This document shows, piece by piece, positions 45,001 to 57,000 of a stretch of DNA of 64,000 nt (positions are counted from its first letter, which is position 1; each line of letters begins with the position of its first letter). The notes beneath the pieces are model-generated. The model searched no databases. It saw only the letters and a list, made by a program, of their open reading frames with translations, and had not been told where the DNA came from. This stretch comes from Castor canadensis (taxonomy: Eukaryota; Chordata; Mammalia; Rodentia; Castoridae). The stretch is from positions 34,612,001-34,676,000 of the forward strand of contig NC_133400.1 in the NCBI RefSeq assembly GCF_047511655.1, written 5' to 3'. A program made the translations under genes and the position numbers.

Positions 45001-48000
45001 TCAGGGGTCCGGTGGCGCCTCAGGGGAATGGCCTGAAGCGGGAGGGAATGGAGAACACAGTGACACCCTTGCACTCTATCCCTTGTCCTAGGTTTATCAC
45101 CCCAGGCCACAGAGCAAGGCATCGGGGGCTGTCCAAGCTGCAGACACCCTGCACTAAAGGTGAATTCAGCTTGGGGAGTGCTACCCCCTGGAGCAGCCTC
45201 CAGATGCCTCCAGCTCCCTATAAGGAAGCAGGGCAGAGACTGGACCCACTACTCAGCAGAAAAAGTGAGTCTCAGATGGAAGGACCCTCTGCACCTGACC
45301 CTTCTCATTGCCCCTGACCCAACTCTCCAGATAAGAGGGGACCTACCTTGGGCCTCCGCCCAGTGGGGAGCAGGGTCTCACTGCTGCTCACACTCTCCCG
45401 CTGGTTGAGGTGTGCAAAGGGCCTTGCTGCTCCCCAGGACTCAAGGTAGCGGGTCACACGCACTGAAGCCCTCATCTTTAGGGCCGCGTCCCCCTTTGGC
45501 TTGGAGAGGTGGTGGCTGGGCGGGGGTGGCTGCTGGCTCTGCAGGCACACAGAGACACAGCCTGTCCTACCCACTCCCCTCTCGGTCCACCCCTCCACTC
45601 TCAAAATATCACCCTGTTCAGAACACTTGCTGGTCTTGCAAAAGGGAAATGACAAAGGCTCCTCAGCCTGCTGCAGCCCCCTGGCTCCCCATGGTGACTG
45701 GATAAAGTTCTGCATACTCTGAGGCCAGGCTGAAGGGGACCCCAGCTCTTCCCTGCCTCAGGCTGGGAAGAGACCAGCCCGGAGCCTGGTCCACCTCCCC
45801 AGGGAAGAGAGGGATTAAGTCCTCACCCCAAGACCCCATCTGCCCTGTGAGCACTTTGGAACAGTCAGTTGCTAGGGCCTGAATTCCCACTGCCTTCCCA
45901 TGAGGTCCAGGGAAACACAGGCATCCTGTCCAGCCGCCACATGTGGCCCACACATGTTCCTTTCTTCTGGTGGGGAGCAAGGGAGAAGAGAACTGCTGGC
46001 TGGCACCCTGAGATCTGGCCACCAGGCACTGGCCCAGCCCCAAGGCAGCCTTCCAGGAAGTTTCACATCTAGCCCCAAGACCCCAGCATGGGACCATTAA
46101 GTGCTACATGGATGGTACACCTGGGCTGTCCTCCAGACAGGGTGGCCAGGCAGGGCTGGATATAGCGGAGGGAAGAGAAAGTGCCCCAAGGCCACCAGAG
46201 ACAAACTCAAGCCACCTTGGGGCTTGCAGAGACTCCCACCTCCCCCTCGACTATTCCAAACATCCTCCTCCTTCCAGGTGTCCTGTCTCCTGAGCCCCAC
46301 CACAGCGCAGATGCTGGCCAAGCCACAGCACCAACTCTCCTGGACATGTCTAGCCTCCTCTCGGGATAGAAACACTTTTAAACCTTCAGCCGCGGTCTGC
46401 CTGCTCGGGGGAACCACATATAGTTCAGCCTTAGTGAGGGTCCCAGGTCCAGAGGACGGCCCAGCCCTGCAGTAAGCAAGACTGTCCTGGGTCTGGATAT
46501 GGGATTGTTCCTCTGTCACCCCTCCACTGTTGAAAACCCTGCCTACACAATACCCAGTCATCCATGTTTGGGGTCACTGATGGTTCTCTTGGAGCGCCCC
46601 CTGAGAAATAAAAACAGGTGTGTCCTACAGTCCCACTGCTCTGAGTCAAATGTGCCTGTGCAAAAGGGGTGTAGGATGCACCCCACAGATGGCTGCACCC
46701 TTGTGGGCTCAGCACTTAGAAAAGGCTGAGGTGGATCCTGAGGCTGCTAGAACTGGGGAACCACCTCATGCTTGTGTCCATCCAGGAGAGCTGTGTCCTG
46801 ACAGCATAAATACAGCACCAAGTATATGTGAGGGACATACAACCACCGCCCACATCCCTGCCCAAGCAAGGAAGGCCATGTGGCCCTAACCCCCTGCCAG
46901 GTGCCTTAAGTTCTATGTGGAAAGAAGGAAGAAATGCCAGCAGAGAACCAGGCTGGTGCTCCAAGGATGAAGGGAGCTTTCTACAACACGCCCTTCAGAT
47001 TTGTAAACAGGTGAATGAAGAAAATGAAAGGAAGACGGGGAGAAGGGAGAGTGGTTGGTAAGGCAGGGTGCAGACTCAACTGCCTGAGACCCTTATGCTG
47101 AAGCCCTGCTCCCTGTTTAAGTCTGGGCCTGGCCCTGTGTCCCGTGGTCCTACTTGCTCAATTTGGCAGCCCTGGGGGTGGGTTTTGGAGCTACGTCTGC
47201 AGCTGACCTGTGGGGTGGGGGTGCTTCGTTCATTCCAAAGCTACCCAAGCACCTGCTGGCTTCAAGCTGGGCTGCAGGCTAAGAGGGGAAGCAGGCCCTG
47301 GAGAACTCAGGGTGACAAAAAAACAAGTAACTGGATAAATCAACAGGAGCCTTTGGGCTCAGGGAAGAATGAGGCTAGGGACCCAACAGGGGCTTTCCCA
47401 GATGCTAACTCCACAATGTGAATGTGACAAGGCAGGCTCCCCAGGTACACTGGCAGGGTGAGGCCACTGGGGGCCAAAGAGGCTGCCCCCCGCCTAGGCA
47501 GGACCAAAGCTAAGTGAGAGGTAGCTGAAAACATCCTGCAGCCAACATTCTTGAGCAAACCCCAAGGATGGTTCACTGAGCACCAGACAGGCCTCCCTGA
47601 GGCAGGGCAGGCAGCAGACCGGCCAAGGGCACCTGCTGGCTGGCCTGCCCACCCAGAGCATGGAACAGCCTCCCCATGGCAAGCTGGTTCCTGGAGAACG
47701 GGAGACAACGTGGACGGCCAGGAGATGCAGGCCCAGAGCCCAGGACCCTCACAGCTCCTGGCCCCAGGCTCTGGTCCCTCAGCTTTCCTGACTCTAAGCC
47801 AAATCAGGGAGGGTGATGTCAGGAAAGAACTACCAGCAGCTACTAGTTACAGAGGGCGGGGAACAGCCAGAGACAGTGGGGAGGGCCTCACACGCCTGCT
47901 TCTTCCCCTTAAGAGGCAGGCATCAGCCTTTGTCCCCATCTCATAGAAGAGAACGTTAAGAACTTTATCGTTGGCGTAGAATGTACCCAGCAGCAGGAAA

Positions 48001-51000
48001 TGGGTCTCTTCCTACCTTGCCACATCTCCTTGCATGTGGGCCACTCTGCTCCCATGGCTGCCCAGCCCAGCCCCCCCATTCTGCCACCTCCAAGCCCTCG
48101 TACCCGGGGGTCAATCACCAGGTAGGTGCGGATGTTCATCTCTTTCAGGTAGGGGTCCCTCTGCTGCCCCTGCCCATCCTCCACCTCGTACGCCTTGTCC
48201 AAGTGGTTCAATGTCGCCTCTGTGATGTGCACCCGCCTGGGGAGACCAAGTCAAATGAAGCAGCAGGGCCCAGAGAGGGCTGGCACCCACCTGGGAACGC
48301 TCAGCAGGCAGAGCCAAGCAGGGCCAAAACCCAAGATGGCTCCCCTCACTGTGAGGAGAGGAGCTCCCCTCATTGACTCTACCCTCTGCCACAGCTGACC
48401 CCACTCCAACCCCCTCAGCCCAAAGTCAGTTGTCAGCCTCTGCCCCTGCCCTACTGAGCCTCACCCAGGGACTCCGGCCGCCTCCATCCTGTTGGCCAGG
48501 GATACATCGTGTGACCACACGTCGTACTGCCACTTGCGAAGCCCGATGACCCCACACAGCACATTCCCCGAGTGGATGCCCACACGCATGCTGATGTCCA
48601 CGCCTGTGGCCTCCCGCACCTGCCTGGGACAGAGAGGCCCATCACCCACCCCAGCCAGGAGGACAGGCTGGAGGTCCCCGGGGCAGGGACAGGGGCTGTT
48701 GCCCCTGCACAAGCCGGGAGGCACCCCCATGTTCAAGGGCTGGGTAGAAAGAGGGGATCCTAACATTCTGGTCCCTCTGGGTCATGCTGAGAGTCTCCCC
48801 TCCCTGGCAACTCTGCCCAGGTCTGGAAAGGCTGCCAGGGTGCACAGAGGGGTAAGACTGTCCCCAAAACCCAACATGGACAAAAGAGCACAATATCAGG
48901 TCCTGGAGGCTTCATTTCTCCCCAACTCCAGGACTCAGGAACCCTGTGCATTGCTGGCAATACTTGTTACACAAAGCCCCAAGAGAAAGCCATCCAGGGT
49001 ACAAGGCACCCCAAACCTGAGCAGGGCACTGCATCCCCAACAAACAGGTAAAGGATAAGGGAGCGTCCGGCACCTGTGTCCACCAACAGAGCTGGAAAGG
49101 GACCAAGCCCACCAGGGTCAGAACTTGTAGGAACAAAGGAAACCCTCCACACAGTACAGGGTGGGGGTGGCCTGAGTCACACAGGCTGTAGTGTCAGGAT
49201 ATTCCCAGGTCCCTCTGCCATGACTCTCCTGCTGACACACCACTTTGGGGAGACTTCAGGAGGAAGCGTGACCTGGCACTAGGGTTGACCCTGGAGTGGT
49301 GGCAGCTCTGCTTGTCCCACACTGTCTGTGTGGCCAAGCTCACCTGGCCTCCACCACAGGCCCTGAGCACCTAGCAGGGAGGAGCCCAAGAGGCCCAAAA
49401 GTTGGACCGACACCAGGCAGAGCAGGAAGAAGATGGAGCCTGGCGCTGGACTCTGGAAAGTCCTCCTGCTCTCTGCCCTGAGTCCCTCAGCCCTCGGAGG
49501 GATGAAGCCCAGCTCTCAGTTTCCAGCTCTGAGTCTCGGAGCCACCAGTAGGCCCAGAGGACAAAGGCTGGCAGAACAGATTTGTCCCCTCCTAGGTTTG
49601 CATGGCACACTGAGCAATCTCGGGAAGCCACCCTGGGCAGCCCAGGACCCTCATCTTGAGATGGCAGAGAAGCCCCGCCCCCGCTGGGCAGGGCATGGCG
49701 CCTACTTGATGGCTTCACATATATCCAGCCCCATCTTCACGCAGTTGCGGGCGTGGGTGGGCAGGGACACGGGCAGGCCCGACACGCAGTAGTAGCAGTC
49801 ACCCAGGATCTTGATCCGCATGCACTCATTGGCCTGTGGGGCAAGGGAGAGGCCTGGTCAGGGGCGCATCTGGGGCCACACAGCAGGTGGCCTGGACTCT
49901 TACCCATTCCAGTGTCGCTTCTGAGCCTGGAAAGAGGCAGGAGGAAACTCTAGCCATACACCTGGGCTGAAAGCAAGCCTTAGTGCGGGCCTCTGTGGGA
50001 GGGGCTGACTTTATTTCATTTGTCTGCGCAGTGTTTGAGCATCTACTGTATACCTTGGCTCTGGGCCGGGCAATGGGACACAGCAATGAAGAAGAAAGAC
50101 ACAAATCCTTGCAGCTGTGATGGGAACACTGTACGATGAGCTAGAGAAATACAGTCTGCAGCATGCCCAACAACGAGGTGACAGAGCTCAGACAGGAAGG
50201 GCCCAGGCGGTCAGAGGCCTCTCAGTGAAGGTAATATCTGAGCAAACTCCCAAAGGAATGGAGTGAGGAAGCCATGCTGGCACCTGGAGGAAAACTATTC
50301 CAGGCACTGGCAAAGGCCCTGAGGCCAGGAAGCTGCTTAAGAGACAACCAGGCAGCCAGTATGGCCAAAATGGAGTGAGTTGAGCAGGAGCAGAAGCAGG
50401 TGTACTAAGCCAGGGCCAACAGGTGGCAGGCCAAGAGACACCTGACACGCTGCTGGGTTTGGGGAATGGACACCAAACAGAGTAAAGGTGGCAAGAGACA
50501 GCCAGAAAAGGGTGGGCTGCATCCTCATGGGGAAATGCCCACAGCGGGAAGGCCCAGGAGGATTGTGTGAAACTTCATTTGAGGGAGTGTTCTGCCATCA
50601 GACCCTGTTAAGCCAGGGTGGCCTTGAGGAGGCATTAGGGAATCTGATGGAGAGGCTGCACTCCACCAGCGTCCCTGGTGCACTGGTGCCCAGCAGGCAG
50701 AGCTGCCCTCTGACTTCTGAGGAAAGGAGCAGAAGATGGTGCACTGACACCCCAGATTCCTCCTGCAGGGTCTTAAGGGCCAGCCAAGCTACTGGAGTGG
50801 CACCTGTCTGTTCTGTCTTGTGTCCAGTTTCCCACCCATCCCCTCAAGCCTGGGGGTGACCGTTCAGTGCCACCAGCTCCACACCCAAGCACAGGGTAGC
50901 CCTCCCTCAATGTGTCCCTGTGAGCCATCCCTTTACCAGCCTTCCTCCTGTCACCCAGTTTCAGCGTGTGCTTGGTGCTTCCTGCTGGCCCTGAGTTCTG

Positions 51001-54000
51001 AGTGGACAAAGACACGAAGATAGCAGCTTTGCTAGGAAGCAGATGTGTGGACAGGGCCTGGGTGCCCAGCACAGACCCAGGGCTCCAGCAACCTCGCCTC
51101 TCTCAGGCCAGGCACAGGACCATCCTGGACCCAGGGGAGGTCCAGGCCACAGGCCGTTCCTTCACAGACTGGCCGGCCAGCTATGCTCCTGACATGAGTG
51201 TTGAGGGGCAGATCTTGAGGCTCTGTCTTTCAGAGGGAGGTAAATTCTGGAATGTGACCACCGATAAGAGGAAAGTCTTATCAGTGAATAAGAGGAAAAT
51301 CACAGACACAGGATGTTCGGCAGAGGCCAGCACCTGCCAGGGCCTGCACTATGCCACAGCTCGGGGTCTGTCGGGGGCGGGGCGGGGGGGCAGGGGCTGT
51401 GTCCAGGGGTCTGTCAGGAAGAGGGGGCTGTGTCCAGGGGGCTAGGCAGAACCTTGGCTTCTTGGTAGGAGGAGGTCAGCTACAGCTGCAGGAAGGCTTC
51501 AGGCCAGGTGGGCCCTGGAGCCACTCAGTCCAGGATGCCAGGGTGGGCCAGCTCTCAGAGCACCCCAGCTGGTGGTGCCCCACAGCAGTTTTGTGTCCCT
51601 ATAGTGGGATTGCCTCATCCTCCCAGAAGCCATGCCTGCCGGGGCTGAGCTGCTCTGACCGTGGAAGTGCTTCCACTGTAGGCCTGGGAAGTATTAACTC
51701 CCTTAAGTTCCAGCCCACTGATTCCACAGTCTCCTGAGGGTCTCTGACGGACATGGGTGCTGGTATTGGCGGTTAGGTTTTCCAGGTGATTTAAGTGAGC
51801 AACCAGGATAGAGAGCCTTCATCTCTACTCAGTGGCCACTGCTTCCAGGAACCCAACTCTGACACCTGACCCTAGGCTCCTGCAGCCCTCTTCAAAGCAT
51901 GTAAGCTAAAGGTCCATGAGCAACACAGGGTAGGTTGAGGCAGGACAAGTCCCACTCATCACTTCAGCCGTCATATCAATGCGCATCTGACCCTGTGACC
52001 CTGTCTCTCATTCCATGGACACTCAGAGCTCAGTCTACTCCAGGCTTTGCACATTCCATTCCCCCTGCCCAGATACTGTTCCCTTCCGTTCTCAGGTCTC
52101 TTTGGTTTCTCAAACTTCCACGTGTCCACAATTCACCTAGGTGGGACTGGGCCTTCCATACCTCCCAGGCCTCCAGGTAAGACTAAGATCGCCAGCCTTG
52201 CATCCATCTCTTCCTCCATCCCTCCATCTGAGCCTGGGCCCCATGCATCCCCAGAAATGCACCATCGGTGTCTCCACAGACCTCACTCTGGGTAGGGACC
52301 AGGCTACCCCAGCCCCCACACAACCCCACCTCCAAAGCACTTGGTGCTGGAAGCTAGAATTCTGGCACAGCCTCAGTCCCACACCGGCTCAGTGCCAGGC
52401 TGGCAACCCTGTGGAGCAGGTGGTCTCCCTATGGCTCACCTTGGCGATCTGGTCAAACTTGCCAAAGAGCTCATTCAGCACCACCACCAGCTCCTTGGGG
52501 GAGCAGTCGCTGGCCAGCCGTGTGAAGCCTACAATGTCTGCGTACAGGATACTGAGAGGGATGGGGAGGTGAGAGTTAGGCCAGGAGCCCAGCCCTGGGC
52601 CCCGCCTACCTCTGCCATCCTCAGCCCCCACAGGGACTTGAGGCACTCCCAGCCATCAGGACCCATCAGAATTCCCAAGACTTCCCATGGAGCAAAGCCT
52701 GAGCCCAAAGGTCAAGGTTGAGAGCAGAGTGCTCTCCCAGGCAGCTTAGGATGCTCTCTTCCCCCTGCACCCATGAGATGTCCACCCCAAGCAAGACTAG
52801 CACTCAGCCCCTCCCCCCGTTAGATGCCACCCCCGCCTCCCCCGTTAGATGCCACCCCCGCCTCCCCCCGTTAGATGCCACCCCCGCCTCCCCCCCCGTT
52901 AGATGCCACCCCCGCCTCCCCCCGTTAGATGCCACCCCCGCCTCCCCCGTTAGATGCCACCCCCGCCTCCCCCCGTTAGATGCCACCCCCGCCTCCCCCC
53001 GTTAGATGCCACCCCCGCCTCCCCCCGTTAGATGCCACCCCCGCCTCCCCCGTTAGATGCCACCCCCGCCTCCCCCCCCCCCCGTTAGATGCCACCCCCG
53101 CCTCCCCCCGTTAGATGCCACCCCCGCCTCCCCCCGTTAGATGCCACCCCTGCCTCCCCCCCGCATTAGATGCCACCCCTGCTCCCTCACACTGAGACCC
53201 ACACTCAGCACTTCACAGAGGTCATTCCTTGTGTCCTTGCAGGACTCCATCTCCAATGCATGAGCACAGCGAGATTTCCACCAGACCTTCCTGCTCCAAA
53301 CCTGTGAGCTCCTGGCTCTCCACAGCCGACACATGGCGGACAAGCAATGGGATATCTGCTCCTAGCTACTGTTGTACCCTGGGCTGGTCCAGTGGCCTGG
53401 GGGAATCTCTAAGTGACCCATGTACACCTCGCCCAGGGCAGTGTGCTCAGGGAGACTCTGCACCCGAGGACACATGTTAGGGGTGGGGGACCCATGGTCA
53501 CTGAGCCCTCCTTTTGGGGAGTGTTATCCCTGCAGAGAGACATCAGAAAGGACCCTGTCCTCTTTCTTCACAGAACTCTTCAACTTCGGGTGGAGCTAGA
53601 TCACCTCCAACACCAGCCCGCCTGACCTTCTGATCTGAGCCCATTTCCTGGAAGGACTGAGTCTCCCAACAGTGAAGGCAGGCCACCTGCCCCAGGCTTG
53701 GCAGAATAGCCTCAAGTCCTGGAGACTCTGTCCATAATGCATGCCCCTGAGCCACCCACCTGACGTTCTGGTGCCTCTTGACATACAGGCTATGGAAGTT
53801 GTTATCGGGCGCATGGTGGCGGTCCCCATGCTCCTTGAGCCGCTCAATGATGGCTAGCTTCATGCCCATGGAGATGTGCGCAGGCAGCACCGAGAGCAGC
53901 AGGTTCTCCTAGACACAGGTGATGGACCAGTGAGGGACCGAGGGGACAGGCAGGCCTACCTGGCCACCTTTCTCCCTGCCCACCTGTCCACTCTGCCCAC

Positions 54001-57000
54001 AATGCCCTCATTCACTGCTGGCTTACATCCAGTACCAGCCCCCTGGGCACACGCCCTCCCTGTCCCAGCAGCCCCCCGGAGACCTGCACGGGAGTCTCCA
54101 TGTGCACAGCATTCAACAAGCTTCTGATGCCCAACAGAGAGAAGACAGGGTGTGCAGAGAGTCAGGCTGGGAGACAGAAAGAGACAACAGGGCTCCCGTG
54201 GCCCCTGAGGAAGCGGGGCCTCACCTGCTGGCGCTTCTCCATGCGTAGCTTCCGACGGATCTGGATGCACTTGACAGTGTAGGTGAAGAGGTCCCGGGAG
54301 GCGTCCTGCATCTGGTGCTTATGGAAGGCACCCGTGAAGTTCCCACAGAGGAAGGTGACAGCATTGGCCAACAGCTGAGGGCGGGGCCAAGGGCTGGGCT
54401 CAGCTTCCTGCTTGGCCAGAGAGTGGACACCCAGGCCAGGCAGGAGGAAAACATATCTCTAAGCCCCCACTGAGTTGGCACAAAGGCAACAGACATGGCG
54501 CAGGGATGCACCCACTCCAACCCAGTACAGGCCTGGGGAGAGAGAGGCCCAGGATCAGGACCTCATACTACAGCAGTGTACTGACCTGGAAGGTAGGGCC
54601 TGAGGTCACAGGAACACCCGAGGCCAGCAGACAGATGACCAGCAGGACAGGGCTCATTGGGGAAGCTTCCAAGCTGACTCAGAGGAAGTCCGGCCTTGAG
54701 GCTCCCCATCTGTGAGCACTGTCCTGAGGCCTCTGGGTCCAGCACACCCACATGGGGCCTTCACTGACTTCAGACCCACGTCCTTCCAACAGAGGCCTGA
54801 ACCTGTCCCCCACCTCCACCCTCAGCCCACTGCTCACCTGCAGCTCCACTGGGATACAGGGCGTTGACAAGGTCCCCGTCAGAACCCCGAACACCAGGAG
54901 GTGGGAAATGGTGGAGAGAACCCCCACCGCGATGGCTCCCCGCATGCTGAGGGGCAGCAGTGTGTACACCACAAAGACGATGAACAGGAAGAAGGGCACC
55001 TGGGGACGGCATATCCAGAGGCTCAGGCCAGCCACTGAGCTGATGGTGTAGCCTGAAATCTCCTGTCTCCTGTGACGGTCCCCACCACCCAGGCTCTCTG
55101 TCCTCAGGGCAGCCCCTCACCTCTCACCTGTATGGTAAGACATACATCACCTCCTGCTGCTGATTTACTGTCGGTGGCCAAAGCTGAACCTCCCAGGAGT
55201 GAGACACCATGAGCCTGTCACCCAGGGAGCCCTTCCTGGTGGAATGGTAACCTGCTGCCTCCCACAGCACAGCCTACCACCCTCCACCCTGCCAGCCCTG
55301 TGTCCTTCTCTTCTACAACCGTAGCCTGCAGTCTGTGGTTTCTATGAGCTTTGCCTCTCACAGCCACAGGAGTGGGAACAGGATAAGGCCTATGGAAACA
55401 GTGACCTCCCAGGCCAGGCCAGTGAGACTCAAGCCTGGGACTCAAGCTAGTTGAGAAAGGGCTCTGTCCTCAGCTGTGGTGGCTGACCTGGTGGGGAAGC
55501 AGCCTGGGAGCTGTGGCATATACCTCTGCCCCACTTGGCGATGGCAGAGAGGAAAGTAGGAGCCCAAGCCTGGTCCTCAGCCCTTTCTGGCATAGGAGCC
55601 AGTTGGTGCCTTTTGCCCCTCTAAGCTGGAGTTCATCTCTAACCAGATAGTGTCCACCCAAAAACGCCACAGCCAGTCATCCAAGTGGACGCTCCTCCTT
55701 CCTCATCCCCATCAGCATAGAGAACTGAAAGGACAAAGTCAGTCTGGGGCCTGTCCTCAGTCACAGAGCCACAGCCCATAGGAGAAGAAGGGCCACGGCC
55801 ACACATCTCTGCAGGCTCATTCCCCAGAAGGGCCCCATGCCAAGGGTAGGGCTGCCGTGAGCACGGCTAGCTAGCAGCACTGTTACCTGCTCCCACGCAC
55901 AGGCCACCTTCTTCCAGGAGTCCCACACCAGCACATAGCCCAGCATCAGCAGGCAGGCCCAGGTGAGCAGTGCCAAGATCCGGAGGCCATGCCGCAAGAG
56001 GCACTCAATGTACACAAGCACATAGAGAACCACAAACACCGCAAGAGAGAAGAACGCAGTGCCCAGGATGGCCTGGTGTCCAGAGGGGTCCTGGTAGAGT
56101 AAGAAGACATGGAATGCTCTGGCTTTCTCCTGGCACTACCTCCTCCAGGAAGACTTCCTAGCCTCGCATCCAGCACCTCTTTGTGAGCAGTGACTGTGTT
56201 CCCTCACTCCTGGTTCTCCCAACCTCAAGCCTGCTGGTACTGTCATCTCTGCTAGAGTCACCTTTCCCAGTCACCTCAACAGCCTAAGTGTCCTCCTAAC
56301 CCACCCTGTGATTCATGGCCCCCATGAGGCTGAGCCAACATCCTCCTTCTGGGCCTCCCATGGGGCTCTGCACACACCTGTGGGTGATAAATGACACTAC
56401 AGCAGCCAGGGACAGGGCTTCCTCCAAGGCAGAGCTTGGGAAAGTGCCCGGAGCAGAAGAGGCTGCAGCTGACTCTTCTAGAAGGAGCAGAGGCTGATGA
56501 GGGATGGCAGTAGGAGTCCCGTATTGGGAAGGTGATGGGAGAGCCTGGGGAGCACTGCACCCAGAGTTGCTGGATCCCCACAGACCCTAAGTGTGGTGAG
56601 GACAGAGGCTGCTCCGGGGCAGAGACAATCAGCACTCATCAGCCATCTGGAGGTGACAAGTGTCTTGTGGTTACAGCCCCCAAGGCCAGGCAGCCCTGAC
56701 AGAGCCCCTAACGGGCTCCAGCCACTTGACACAGACCAACTCTCTGTAGTCTCTGATGTTTTCTTCCAGAGCTCTTTAATTAAATTTACATTAATTAACA
56801 AGAAAATAAAACGTGCAGGTCCCCAGTCAAAACAATCACATGGCAAGTGCTGAATAACTACACACAGCTGGCAGCTGCAGCAAGGGGAGTGTCCAGGCCA
56901 GAGGCAACACTGGTCGTGTCTGCCTGGACGGTTGTGTTAAGGAAGCTGAGACCATAGCCAGGCTTAGGAAGGAGTGATCAGTGACGTCTGCTATGGCCTG

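Larger units (their letters stand above)
49834..52439 (-). other. ADCY7: ADCY7 intron 6
   Basis: A 2.6-kb GC-rich intron. About 50020-50460 looks like an old mammalian interspersed repeat. A G-rich block with a duplicated 'ggggctgtgtccagggg' lies at about 51360-51442. About 52020-52110 may be a scrap of L2. The remainder shows nothing recognisable. Confidence 0.6.

Noticed and set aside
48492..49058. 188-codon open frame on + opposite ADCY7 exon 8
   Set aside because: Antisense shadow of a real exon in GC-rich sequence; no family match.
52718..53005. Open frames on both strands through the minisatellite
   Set aside because: The repeat lacks stop codons by composition; repeated peptide is an artefact and lies inside an intron.
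52811..53187. CRISPR-like array of regular repeats
   Set aside because: Units are direct tandem copies without unique spacers, within an intron of a mammalian gene; a minisatellite.
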